NCBI RefSeq assembly: GCF_002860125.1 | Contig: NZ_PGVA01000029.1 | Location: forward strand, 1 to 57,506 | DNA from: Bacillus canaveralius | Lineage (GTDB): Bacteria > Bacillota > Bacilli > Bacillales > Cytobacillaceae | DNA: 57,506 bases | Reading direction: 5' to 3' | Shown: positions 35,826 to 44,760 of the stretch, one piece after another | Layout: each line of letters starts with the position of its first letter | Numbering within the stretch: position 1 is the stretch's first letter | Notes under the pieces: model-generated | The model's input: the letters and a program-made list of their open reading frames with translations, nothing else | What the model was told of the DNA's origin: nothing | Databases searched by the model: none | Program-made: the position numbers and the translations under genes

Positions 35826-38369
35826 TTATTTTCTATATGTAACTTCTGTAGATACAATAGTACGATTTCCAACATTAATTTTAGATTCAATTTTATTTTT
35901 TATCACAGAATATAAATCAACCTCTGTCTCAGGTGCTTCAATACTTACTACTAAAGAATATCTAATCTTTGAATTATATTTCTTTAAGTTTGTTCTAAGT
36001 TTCCACCAGCCTGTTATTGGATAAACAGCTATTTGATTACTTTGACTTAATTCACTTGCTGTTCCTTCCCAAATATCAGAATGAACGGATCCTACATTTC
36101 TATTAGATAGCCCGATAACCCAACGGCTGCTATCGTTTTTCACATCACCTTTATCTTCTTCATCATCTCTCATAGCCTTATTAATTCTCTTCAAGAAATT
36201 ATCTTGATCCTCAGTTGAATTATTCACATCAAACTGCAGGCCACAAGAAGGGTATCGATATTTATCTTTCCAACCAACTTCTCCAGGCCCTGGTTCAATA
36301 AAATAAGACAATGTAACTCGCATCTTTACATTTTTATCTTCCAGGCTAAGTAACACATCATCTGGCCAGGGTATATTATGAATATGCATTTCTTTTGAAG
36401 TAATGCTTCCGCTATCCTTCTTATAAAACGGTTGAATTACATCTTCTATAATAAGATTAACTCTATTAGATACACTCCAAAGTGCTTTCGACAGATTTGG
36501 CACACCATATCCACAAGTTCTCAATAAATTTCTATAATCCATTCTTTTTGGAGGATTATTCTCAAAACAAGCGTTTTTCATAGCATCTGTCCATTCAGCT
36601 GAGTGAATAATTAAAGCTCTTATCGTTTCTGGCCAAAGTTCAGGATAATGATGTTGAATATTCGCACCCATCCATGCCGCTTGTGCTGTTGCAGAACTTG
36701 TCATACTAACTGTATCGAATGATTTACCCGTCACAGCATCTTTACTTGTCGTCAAGAGTTGTAGTTCTGGTAATTCCGAATAAAAATTAGAATTTTTATC
36801 ATAAGCTAAATTCCCACCCTCTAAAACTATATCCGGTTTCACCGGCCATTTAATACTCCACGTAAGTGAGCTAGAGGTAAATGGTGAGAAACATCCAGGT
36901 TTCACAACTGGTTGAAATGCACCACTTAATTCTTCAGGTATTTGGTATTTGCCTGTATAAGCACCTACAGTAATAGCATTCCAAGCTTGTGCAGGATCTT
37001 CAATTGCATGGTTGGTGACAGCAGTTTTTACATCACCTGATTCGATAATCTCTGGAACGGATGTATTTCCTGCAGAAATGAACATAAGCTTTCTTTTTAT
37101 ATCCGTTACCTCAATTTCATTTGCACCTGAAATAATGGTATCAATCGCTCCTGACCATGAAGAAGGTCGCCCATCACCTTTAAGTGTATTGGTGGGAGCC
37201 GTAACAGCCATACAAATGGCTCTATTAGTCTCAGGATTTTGTATTTCCGCTAAGCTAATAGCACTTTCAGTAACATAACCATACAATTCTCGTTGATTAT
37301 CATCACTACGGTCAAATAATTTTACAGACTCTAAAAAGTGATTAATTACTATAGGATTAGTATTTTCAAGTTTATCTTCAAGGGTAAAGTAAGATGCAAT
37401 TCCAGCCATTCTTGTACCATGATCAGCAATGTCATACACACCTTTTGCAGGATCTACTGCATGCATATTTTCATCTGTTAAAAGTGGCGATAGCAAATCA
37501 TGCCCATTATTAACACCTGTATCAAGTAAACAGACTGAAGTATTGGACTGCGCTGAGACATCTAGTCTTTCTACTAAATCTTTTACAAAATCTCTTTGAT
37601 CTAATTCAGAAAGCTGATCAAAAAAACCCGTTGGGGTAACCATAATTCTAAATTCAGCAATTCTGGAACTTAACCATTGCAATTCTGATAACCGCTGCTT
37701 ATTGGCACTTACTCCTAATACAATTCTCTCTGGAAATACTATTCTTTGATTCTTGTGCTGGACATTTCTTTCATCACAAATTTGAAAAAATTCATCGATA
37801 ATGGTGTCTACGTCCTCTTTCATATCGTACATTAGCCACACTTCACACCATTTCGGAATTTCGTTGGGTAGTTCATTTTTATCGCTCATCCAGAGAGCAT
37901 CGACCATTGCAAGATTAATACTTTCTATTGTTCCGATTACTTCTTCTTTATTCTCTGTCTCTTTGTATTTATTTAATTTTTTTATAAAAAAATCCCTTTG
38001 GTTTTCAGGGACAAAAACAGTAGAGCTTACAACGTTCTGCTCCTCACTATCATTTTCATTTTTTATATTACAAATTCTAACTTTTTGTGCTGTATTCTCT
38101 AAGCTTTTAGTAATAAGGTCATAACCAGCCTGACCTTTAATTTCTAAATATACTCCGTGTCGAGAAGATACCGAAACAGCCCCCAATGCTTCCTGCTGTT
38201 CTTCAGCTTGTTCCCAAGCCCTTTTCAAATTTTCTTCTAGTCGGTCTGCATGGCTACGTCTGCTAGATCTAATAGGGTAATTACTTTTTCCACCCATGGA
38301 GGCAATTGGTGTGTAATCAATCGCTTGGGAGGATTGGCTAACATATAAGTTGCTTAAATTTGATTTCAT
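35826..38369 (-). CDS. Subtilisin-like (S8) serine protease, 847 aa
   Basis: The catalytic triad is intact: Asp in CLLDTGVNNGHD (about 281), His in DHGTRMAGI (about 318), Ser in SMTSSATAQAAW (about 555), plus the oxyanion Asn in FISAGN. There is no signal peptide, so the enzyme is intracellular. About 270 N-terminal residues and 250 C-terminal residues are accessory domains not recognised. It begins 8 bases after the AAA ATPase gene on the same strand. Paired AAA ATPase plus S8 protease genes recur in mobile islands and are suspected conflict or defence modules in which the ATPase senses and the protease executes; that role is inference. No separate inhibitor gene is seen. Confidence 0.9.
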   Translation of the reverse strand: MKSNLSNLYVSQSSQAIDYTPIASMGGKSNYPIRSSRRSHADRLEENLKRAWEQAEEQQEALGAVSVSSRHGVYLEIKGQAGYDLITKSLENTAQKVRICNIKNENDSEEQNVVSSTVFVPENQRDFFIKKLNKYKETENKEEVIGTIESINLAMVDALWMSDKNELPNEIPKWCEVWLMYDMKEDVDTIIDEFFQICDERNVQHKNQRIVFPERIVLGVSANKQRLSELQWLSSRIAEFRIMVTPTGFFDQLSELDQRDFVKDLVERLDVSAQSNTSVCLLDTGVNNGHDLLSPLLTDENMHAVDPAKGVYDIADHGTRMAGIASYFTLEDKLENTNPIVINHFLESVKLFDRSDDNQRELYGYVTESAISLAEIQNPETNRAICMAVTAPTNTLKGDGRPSSWSGAIDTIISGANEIEVTDIKRKLMFISAGNTSVPEIIESGDVKTAVTNHAIEDPAQAWNAITVGAYTGKYQIPEELSGAFQPVVKPGCFSPFTSSSLTWSIKWPVKPDIVLEGGNLAYDKNSNFYSELPELQLLTTSKDAVTGKSFDTVSMTSSATAQAAWMGANIQHHYPELWPETIRALIIHSAEWTDAMKNACFENNPPKRMDYRNLLRTCGYGVPNLSKALWSVSNRVNLIIEDVIQPFYKKDSGSITSKEMHIHNIPWPDDVLLSLEDKNVKMRVTLSYFIEPGPGEVGWKDKYRYPSCGLQFDVNNSTEDQDNFLKRINKAMRDDEEDKGDVKNDSSRWVIGLSNRNVGSVHSDIWEGTASELSQSNQIAVYPITGWWKLRTNLKKYNSKIRYSLVVSIEAPETEVDLYSVIKNKIESKINVGNRTIVSTEVTYRK

Positions 38370-38376
38370 TTATTGC

Positions 38377-39339
38377 TTAAGCCTCCTTATATTTATAATG
38401 ATTTTTTCGATCTTTAATGTAATTTAATAGTATGTTTTTTGTAATCAGCCGATCTTCTAAGATAGAATACTTAACTGCTTCTTCACACGCTTTAACAATA
38501 TCTGCGTGATTTAATCCTTGAGCCAATTTGTACACATCATCTGTAAAAATATCATTAGATGCTTTGCCATGAAGCTTCATCTTAAATAACCTTGTGATTT
38601 GTTCGATATCAGGATTTTTATATTCCATCACATCATCAAAGCGTCTAAACAGAGCATTATCTAAAATTCTTGGATTATTGGTTGCTGCAATGATAATACT
38701 ATAGGATTCATCATCTTCAAGATTCTGTAAAAATGAGTTTAAAATCCTTCTCATCTCACCTACATCATTATCTAAGTTTCTATCTGACCCTATAGCATCA
38801 AACTCATCAAATAAATAAACCCCTCGGATTTCCTTTATCTGATCAAAAACTTGTCGAAGTTTTGCACTTGTTTCCCCCATGTATTTCGTTATCAGCCGAT
38901 CAAATTGTATTACATAAAGCGGTAAATATAACTCATTCGCTATGACTGAAGCAGTCATGGTTTTTCCTGTGCCGGGATCACCTGCAAGTAAAAGTTTTGA
39001 ACGGTTCATAAGTCCATTTTTTCTTAAAAGATCTTTTTTGTGATACTCATTGATAACACGTTTGATTTTCTCTTCTATCTCAACGGAAACAATTAAATCA
39101 GATATATGAACATGAGTCATCTTCTGCTCAAGAATATCTAATCGGTTATTTAATGCTACAACCTTATTTTTGTTTACATATTTAGAGTTTTGAATTATTT
39201 CTTTAATTTCTCGAGCACTTGCTGTATGACCTACTTTTGCTTCGTGAGCCGCAATTTGCAAAACAACAGTTTTAAATTTCTCTTCATTACTATCGAAATG
39301 CGCCCTTATTAAAGCTTTAATTTGTTCTATTGTTGCCAT
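38377..39339 (-). CDS. AAA ATPase, 320 aa, partner of the S8 protease
   Basis: Walker A GDPGTGKTM (about 120-128), Walker B YLFDEFDAIG (about 178), sensor AATNNPRIL and Arg finger NALFRRFD are all present, so the single AAA domain should hydrolyse ATP. The N-terminal 90 residues (TIEQIKALIRAHFDSNEEKF...) form a helical domain. It is first in a two-gene operon with the protease. AAA proteins of this shape remodel or feed substrates; here it may gate the protease. Confidence 0.9.
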   Translation of the reverse strand: MATIEQIKALIRAHFDSNEEKFKTVVLQIAAHEAKVGHTASAREIKEIIQNSKYVNKNKVVALNNRLDILEQKMTHVHISDLIVSVEIEEKIKRVINEYHKKDLLRKNGLMNRSKLLLAGDPGTGKTMTASVIANELYLPLYVIQFDRLITKYMGETSAKLRQVFDQIKEIRGVYLFDEFDAIGSDRNLDNDVGEMRRILNSFLQNLEDDESYSIIIAATNNPRILDNALFRRFDDVMEYKNPDIEQITRLFKMKLHGKASNDIFTDDVYKLAQGLNHADIVKACEEAVKYSILEDRLITKNILLNYIKDRKNHYKYKEA

Positions 39340-39528
39340 GCGGATTCACCTACTTTCTTTAGAAGTGCTTATGATAAAAATACAAATATAAGGCACATAT
39401 GTCCTTTGTGCATCAAAAAATAGTGGTAAAGTTTGCTTAAATTATATTGTATGTTAAAATTTTCATTTTGTTAAAGCACATAGATTCCCTCTTCATTTTA
39501 TCACTCAATGTCAAGCATCTCAACTACT

Positions 39529-39600
39529 TACTGAGATCGGTGTTGTAGGTGCTCAGTAGACTGTTCTGGAGTCAGCAGAGCCTTTAAGGGTTCTGGTGAG
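39529..39600. other. Hairpin-rich intergenic segment before the ATPase operon
   Basis: TACTGAG (39529-39535) pairs with CTCAGTA (39552-39558); a second hairpin CAGA-CC/GG-TTCTG follows near 39578-39597. No reading frame is supported between 39345 and 39685. It may be leader structure, part of the array transcript's end, or a small RNA. Confidence 0.3.
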
Positions 39601-39654
39601 TAACGTAATTAAACATTATATTCTAATTTCAAAACAATTCATAAGGGTAGAAAA

Positions 39655-39680
39655 AAAAGAGGCGACTGCCTTTTAACAGT
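39655..39680 (-). terminator. Possible terminator after the pentamer array
   Basis: On the minus strand AGGC-AGTC-GCCT is followed by CTTTTTTTCT. The stem is short, but the T run is strong and is the first one after the HNH gene and the array. Confidence 0.5.
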
Positions 39681-39688
39681 TACCTTTT

Positions 39689-39768
39689 AACCAAGCCTCG
39701 CCTTACCGAACCAAACCGTACCGTACCTTACCAGACCAAACCTTACCTAACCATACCGCACCATACCG
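39689..39768 (-). repeat. Array of 16 tandem pentamers, GGTNN type
   Basis: On the plus strand the 80 bases divide exactly into 16 pentamers of form NRCCN: 14 have ACC at the core and two (39694-39703) have GCC. The outer positions vary freely while the core never slips. On the minus strand, the strand of the upstream genes, this is GG every 5 bases with 3-base spacers, a pattern able to form stacked two-tier G-quadruplexes. A period of 5 excludes codon structure. It lies 42 bases after the HNH stop and before a T-rich terminator, so it is probably the transcribed 3' end of that operon. Confidence 0.85.
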
Positions 39769-39780
39769 GATTCCATGTAA

Positions 39781-39810
39781 TTCAACTACCCGCCCAGCCT
39801 CCACGTTGAA
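39781..39810 (-). repeat. Hairpin between the HNH stop codon and the array
   Basis: TTCAAC/GTTGAA form a 6-bp stem directly after the HNH stop. On the minus strand the loop holds GTGGAGGCTGGGCGGGT, four short G runs in a row. Confidence 0.5.
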
Positions 39811-40101
39811 TTATTCCCAGGCCTGCTCGCGCCAGCCAGGACCAATAATACCCTGATTCAAAGCGTTTCCCTTCATCCCTCCGTGCCTTAAATCGGCACG
39901 GAGCGTATGGCATACCCGACATAAAGTACGTAAATTTTTAATGCTGTTTGATCCCAGTTTTCCACTAATTTTGTGATCAATGTGACAGGTCTTTAATGTA
40001 ATCGGCTCCCCGCATCGGGTACAGCGCTGGCCATCACGGTAGAAGACCATTGGCCGGATATTTTCGTGCCAGACTTCTTTAGGCGGACGCTGTCTTGGCA
40101 T
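39811..40101 (-). CDS. Small HNH endonuclease
   Basis: About 96 residues from ATG 40101, chosen for GGAG 8 bases upstream; longer forms would run through the RAMP-like gene in another frame. HNH signature: RDGQRCTRCGEPI, CHIDHKISG, NLRTLCRVCH, i.e. the H-N-H residues plus two CxxC pairs that bind the structural zinc. The gene overlaps the RAMP-like gene by 23 bases, so the two are translationally coupled. Stand-alone HNH proteins of this size nick or cut DNA; in phages some assist packaging, but no terminase is present here. Confidence 0.85.
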   Translation of the reverse strand: MPRQRPPKEVWHENIRPMVFYRDGQRCTRCGEPITLKTCHIDHKISGKLGSNSIKNLRTLCRVCHTLRADLRHGGMKGNALNQGIIGPGWREQAWE

Positions 40102-40690
40102 TTTTCGTCTCCAAAACTTCAAGAGAAACGACTTCAAATCGTCCAAATCCAATGGACCTTCCGTCAGCTAATCCTATTAGGGAACCTGCATCCAGAAGGA
40201 CCTGTTCCACTTGTCCGCTGGAAATGATAGTATTATCCCATTGAAGTTCAAATTCCGTTTCCCATCCAGTTGACATCGCTACCCTGTAACGGACATTACG
40301 ACCCTTTGTCGTCGGATTTTTAACTGAACGAACATCCAGATAAACAGGATCTTCTGGAGAACACTCAAGAAATCCATTCAGCTCTGGCATGTACCGATTG
40401 AAAAGAATTTTATCTGTCAAGACTTGTAAAGTTGCCGTGAACTTAGCCTGGATAGAACCCCTTCCACTTTTGGTATGAAAGGAAGCTGCACGCAGACACC
40501 CGAAAATATACGATGGATCCACATAAAGCTGCCCATCCTTGGTTGCGGTGTGGCTCTTCTTCCACTCTTCCGGGTCATTCCCGGCTACTCCCGTTCTTGC
40601 CTTCCTTTCTAATGAAAGAGTGTCATTTGAAAAGCAATTTAATAACAAGGGTCTAATCCCCTTTATTTTACATTTAGCAGTCTGTTGCAT
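40079..40690 (-). CDS. RAMP-like protein (Cas7-type Gly-rich loop), 203 aa
   Basis: The N-terminus (AKCKIKGIRPLLLNCF) fits a first beta strand of a ferredoxin-like RRM fold, the middle has YVDPSYIFGCLRAASFHTKSG, and the C-terminus has GLADGRSIGFGRFEVVSLEV, which resembles the glycine-rich loop at the end of RAMP (repeat-associated mysterious protein) folds of CRISPR effectors. No CRISPR array, Cas6, Cas10 or other cas gene is in the window. AGGAGGTAAG stands 8 bases before the ATG. The promoter region holds an inverted repeat, TTTACA-AATGA-TGTAAA. The gene is coupled to the HNH gene and followed by the pentamer array. RNA binding is a hypothesis from the loop alone. Confidence 0.7.
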   Translation of the reverse strand: MQQTAKCKIKGIRPLLLNCFSNDTLSLERKARTGVAGNDPEEWKKSHTATKDGQLYVDPSYIFGCLRAASFHTKSGRGSIQAKFTATLQVLTDKILFNRYMPELNGFLECSPEDPVYLDVRSVKNPTTKGRNVRYRVAMSTGWETEFELQWDNTIISSGQVEQVLLDAGSLIGLADGRSIGFGRFEVVSLEVLETKNAKTASA

Positions 40691-40801
40691 AACTACTTAC
40701 CTCCTTTTACTAATGAACGTTTATATAACCATATGTTTTACATCATTTGTAAAAAATATGTATTCTATAACCATAAGGGGAAGCCCTGTAAATAGTAACT
40801 A

Positions 40802-40914
40802 TTATTTCATCTCCTGCGACATCTCTTTCAGGTTCCCCGTATTCACTCGGTAGTCCTTGATGATTTGTAATACTCTTGCTACGGAACGGAATAATAATCG
40901 TTATCTCTCATCAT
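40802..40914 (-). pseudogene. Micro-gene broken by a 5-bp tandem duplication
   Basis: From ATG 40914 the frame reads MMRDNDYYS and then stops. Removing one copy of the tandem TCCGT (minus strand, 40881-40890) restores a continuous product ending VARVLQIIKDYRVNTGNLKEMSQEMK. The composition is coding-like and the repair is exact, but no homologue is recognised. Confidence 0.35.
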
Positions 40915-41036
40915 ATAGATTATCTTTCCCTGTAGTCACGCTTGACTGGTTCGACGTGTTAGTTATGGCGATTGGTCACACGAAATCAAGCGGTGTTGCT
41001 GTTACAAAAGGTACATAGTCACACTAAAAGGTGAGA

Positions 41037-41344
41037 TTGACTCCTTGACTCCTTCTCGAAATAAGAACTATTTATATATTTAACTATAATCCTTGTTTAT
41101 TTACTTTTATTTTTTTCTTTAAAAAAGAAGGAGTGAAGGAGTGACGATCGTCAAGGCCTTGATACTCCTCATTTTATTCACTCCTTTTTGCTCAAAAAAT
41201 AAGGAGTTTCGAAGGAGTGACGCTCCTTAAAAAGGAGTGAGATTCGAAATGAACGATTATTGTTCGTATTCCATACTCCTTTGTTTCTGTGATTCACTCC
41301 TAAAAAAGGAGTCACACTCCTAGTTTCTCCTTCAAGAAAGGAGT
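41037..41344. repeat. Replication origin: iterons flanking an AT-rich segment
   Basis: Two tandem TTGACTCC (41037-41052) face two tandem GAAGGAGT (41127-41142) across about 75 bases of nearly pure A+T. Further copies of ACTCC (41164, 41180, 41275, 41296, 41316) and GGAGT (41203, 41214, 41234, 41308, 41340) continue to the 3' end of the SF3 helicase gene: 14 in all, 7 on each strand. This matches the layout of satellite origins (for example SaPI), where the replication initiator binds iterons around an AT-rich core just downstream of its own gene. Confidence 0.7.
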
Positions 41345-41361
41345 CAATTTTAACCTGTGAC

Positions 41362-43209
41362 TCATGCACGAAGAAGTCCTCTGTATTCTTTCATTCTAGG
41401 GAACTCACGTTTCTTCGAGCTATTATCCCCATTGTAGTCTGGGCACATCCACGGTGTTGCCTTTCCACTCCTATCATGTCTATCTAGTCCAAACTCTGTG
41501 ATAAGTGGCTCGTCGTCGTCCATCTTTCCTTTTGATTGAATCTTTTTATTTTGCCCTGTTTTATCAACCCACGGGTCGCCCTGAGCTTGAACAACAGCAA
41601 GTAAGTCATCCGTGAATGTACGTTTCGACATGACTTTGCCACTTGGGTTGTTTCTCTCATGCCATTTCACAAACAAATCATACAAGAACTGAGTTGGTAG
41701 CAAATCCCAAACGAATTGCTCTTTGTATTCATTCCAGAATTCAAGCACTGGATTGTTCTTCTCACGGTAACTATCAAGTACCTCAGCAGAGCGTTGTGGA
41801 ACAATATACTCGTCAAAATCCATATCCAATGCTTTGTGCAACACATATTCCAATACTTCTTTTCTGCTAATATAATCGCTCTTGATGTATTCACGTTCAC
41901 CATTATTTGTGAATGATTTCATAAACGGAACAAGAATAATGCGTCGGTAGAATGACTCTGTCTTATCTTTTGTCTTCGGTAGACCGTTCATCATCTGAAT
42001 GTTCGTACCGTTAAACTGGATACGTAATGGCTTTTGGTATTTTCTGTTGATGTTGATGTCATCACCTGTCACAGACGCCTTGTAATCTTTGACGGAGTCA
42101 ATGAATACCGAAACGTCATTCTCATCCGCGATGTTCGCGGCGACACCAAGCAACGTTTCTTTCAAGAACTCATGGTTGAAGTCAGTCACAGACAAAGACG
42201 AGTAGTTTCCTTTACCGAGTAAGTTCTTGATCAGTTGACCAACAGTCCCTTTCCCGTTATTTCCTTTTTCAGAGTAGAACCATATACTCTTGTGACATGA
42301 ATAATTCGGTTGCAGACAGTCCGCAATGACTTGCCATATCAATGTAGTGGTATCCGCGTCGTTGTCTGTGATGTCACGAATCCAAGACTCTACATCCCAT
42401 TTGTAGCCATCTGGAGCTGTCAACACAGGATTCATTGGGTTCAGTTTATAGTCCACCGGTATCTTTGTGAGATACACATACTTCGAATCAAACGGCATTA
42501 ACTGTCTTGTTTGTCGGTTATAGATTCCATTTTTTACAGCGAACAAATGACGCTCTTTTGTTTGTTCAACTGTTGAGACAGAACGTTCGATTTTGTGAAG
42601 TACTTCGTCCATTTCGTGTCGCTTGAAATTTGGAGCAAGCCGCTCCATCATTTCGTAAAAGTATCCGCTGTTCGGATTATAGGTTCCTCTCTTTGCAGAG
42701 TTTTTGTTGTGGTCATATACCGCAAGAAGGGTATCCTCTACTCGTTCCGTCATTTGAATGTTTTTAAACGTGAAGATAGACATCATGATGTCCGCTACTT
42801 CATCGAATTCTAGTTTAGTTGGTAAACGTTGTTTTAACGCATTACCCTTAACAGACATGTTGTCTTGTTCCACGTCAGCTATCTTCTTTTTAAGTGCATC
42901 CTCACCGACTTTTATCAAAAACTTATTTTCGATTTGATTCGGTAGAACCAAATTATTTAGATAGTCTGCTAGATACTTAGGGACGAAAATGTCGTCAGGT
43001 ACATGTGCACGATTCTCAGACTGGTTATCGTCATCGTCGGCACCTGTTGTCGTTCCATCATCGTTATTTCCACCGTTGCCGCCTGAACCGACGCAATCTA
43101 TTGTGATTAGTTCATTATCCTCAAAGTCTTCCTGTGATAAGAACTTTCTGTTGATTTCCTCGAAATTTATGGTAAAATAATCTATAGTAGCTATGTTTTT
43201 ATCGCTCAT
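41362..43209 (-). CDS. SF3 (D5/P4-type) replicative helicase
   Basis: 615 residues from ATG 43209 (AGAGGTG 9 bases upstream; upstream codons belong to the broken DUF2800 frame). The ATPase core shows Walker A SEKGNNGKGT (about 318), Walker B-like VAANIADEND, and the SF3 motif C QFNGTNIQMMNGLP, with the D5_N region before it (HLFAVKNGIYNRQTRQL). The N-terminal 90 residues are acidic and Gly/Asp-rich. No archaeo-eukaryotic primase motif is seen, so it is the helicase part only. It would open the adjacent origin and drive replication of the excised island. Confidence 0.88.
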   Translation of the reverse strand: MSDKNIATIDYFTINFEEINRKFLSQEDFEDNELITIDCVGSGGNGGNNDDGTTTGADDDDNQSENRAHVPDDIFVPKYLADYLNNLVLPNQIENKFLIKVGEDALKKKIADVEQDNMSVKGNALKQRLPTKLEFDEVADIMMSIFTFKNIQMTERVEDTLLAVYDHNKNSAKRGTYNPNSGYFYEMMERLAPNFKRHEMDEVLHKIERSVSTVEQTKERHLFAVKNGIYNRQTRQLMPFDSKYVYLTKIPVDYKLNPMNPVLTAPDGYKWDVESWIRDITDNDADTTTLIWQVIADCLQPNYSCHKSIWFYSEKGNNGKGTVGQLIKNLLGKGNYSSLSVTDFNHEFLKETLLGVAANIADENDVSVFIDSVKDYKASVTGDDININRKYQKPLRIQFNGTNIQMMNGLPKTKDKTESFYRRIILVPFMKSFTNNGEREYIKSDYISRKEVLEYVLHKALDMDFDEYIVPQRSAEVLDSYREKNNPVLEFWNEYKEQFVWDLLPTQFLYDLFVKWHERNNPSGKVMSKRTFTDDLLAVVQAQGDPWVDKTGQNKKIQSKGKMDDDEPLITEFGLDRHDRSGKATPWMCPDYNGDNSSKKREFPRMKEYRGLLRA

Positions 43210-43228
43210 GTAAGACACACCTCTCGTA

Positions 43229-44212
43229 TTATTGTTTGGTGCTGACTTTCGTGTAACATAGAAGCAAAGCAGTTCCGACATTTGCGGTGTCGGTGTCGTT
43301 AAAATTTACAAGTATCATAATAGTTCCGGAGCGAATATCGCATCGTGGGCTATTTTTTTTTCCTTTTTTTTCGATGGATTCATCGCACTGCGTGCATGAC
43401 GTCTGCAAAGTCCGCCAAGGCTCTTGGTAAACGATTACGTAGGACTCAGGTCGCACGTCTCTATCTGGTACGAGGGTTGGTTTTCCATTAGGTTTTACAA
43501 CCAGCCCTTGCAACATTGTACGGAACGCATCTGGACCTATCTCCTGTTCGAGTGCCGTAATACTGAGCAACTTACGTGTTGCCACCCGATTCGGATCATA
43601 TTGTTCCGTCAACACATCGTAAACCTTCTGTTCATCCGTATACTTTCGAGCCGATTTTCCACTAACCAATTTCCAACCCTAGATACGCTCACCCTTTGTC
43701 ACGGCAAGTGTTGTCGCATATTCCTTTACGTCTTTCACCCATCGCTCAAGCCCGGCAGTCTTCTCTAATACATATCCAAGTTCATCCGATTGCAGTTCGT
43801 ATGGTTGTGTAGATGCGTACTGCGATAGTTTCATATTTTCTTCTGCTTTTGCACGGCAGGAGTTTTTTATGAGGCAAAACTTACAATGCTCTCCTGTATG
43901 GAATTCTCCAGTGCCGTCGCATGCCGACTTCGCTTTGGCTTTTACTTCCGTCTCCACCCATGTTAGCAATTTCTCAAGAGAAAGAAGCTCCCCAGATGTT
44001 ACATATAGTCTTGGTTGTACGACAGTTGGAGCCACGGTGTGAATATGATAAAGACCAGAATAATGCTGATACGTACCAAGACCATACAGTCTTAATTGCG
44101 GGTTATTTTCAGCACTCACCGGTATCCCCTTACCATATTTCAAATCAATGACTTCCATTATCCCACCGCTAATTATCAAAACATCACACGAACCGCGGCC
44201 ATTTGGAACCTA
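43229..44212 (-). pseudogene. DUF2800 (Cas4-like PD-(D/E)xK) gene, N-terminally truncated and split by an amber codon
   Basis: One frame runs from about 44212 to 43229. The first part has VPNGRGSCDVLII...EVIDLKYGKGIPVSAENNPQL, the catalytic strand of phage DUF2800 nucleases, and CDGTGEFHTGEHCKFC. A TAG at 43679-43681 then interrupts KGERI-GWKLVSG, after which the family's C-terminal part (ARKYTDEQK, GKPTLVPDRDVRPE) continues in the same frame. The 5' third is absent: a stop stands at the point where homology would start. The last 70 codons are not family-like and overlap the helicase gene's upstream region. Confidence 0.75.
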
Positions 44213-44438
44213 AAAGGATGAATTAAGGACCTTCATGGACACAATTAAAGACGATGTGATAGTTTATACCATTCCTGCGCGTTATTTTCGCCTTCTCCTT
44301 AAATTTTTCTAATAAATATCAGGTTTTGACTATTTGTTAACTATTTTCTCTCAGAGTTGATGATATGCTATATCAAAACGCGCATCTACAAACATTGCTT
44401 GTCGTTTACTTACATTTTGGATATTTCAATTGTTTAAG

Positions 44439-44461
44439 CAGCCAAGTATTTAGGCTGCTTT
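44439..44461. terminator. Terminator-like hairpin
   Basis: AAGCAGCC pairs with GGCTGCTT around a 9-base loop, with A/T runs at both sides. Nearby (44480-44560) a minus-strand coding-like scrap (DPSNKVMKKILMAVRKEIPDL) suggests another gene remnant. Confidence 0.5.
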
Positions 44462-44760
44462 ATTACAAGTCACAAAAAACCTCTTTAGACAAATCTGGGA
44501 TTTCTTTTCTGACAGCCATTAATATTTTCTTCATAACCTTGTTGCTTGGATCATAATATGGGGCGAAACAAGCCTTCACTTACGGAAAGATAGTTCGCCC
44601 TATTATCTGTTACTACCTAGAGTGACAGGTCTACTTTGTGCCACCACTCCTTGTTTGTGCTTAGCCCTTCTGCATTATTGCAGCTTCTTCCGCAAGCTCA
44701 TCTTTGACACTACCCCATAGCTAAACAAAACCATTCCATAAATCCAGTAGGGTCCATTAT

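Noticed and set aside
39689-39768. CRISPR array reading of the pentamer tract
   Set aside because: Units are 5 bases with no spacers of 25-40 bases; nothing like a CRISPR repeat is present.
41037-41344. CRISPR or terminator series
   Set aside because: Short GGAGT/ACTCC words in both orientations with irregular spacing fit iterons, not repeat-spacer units.
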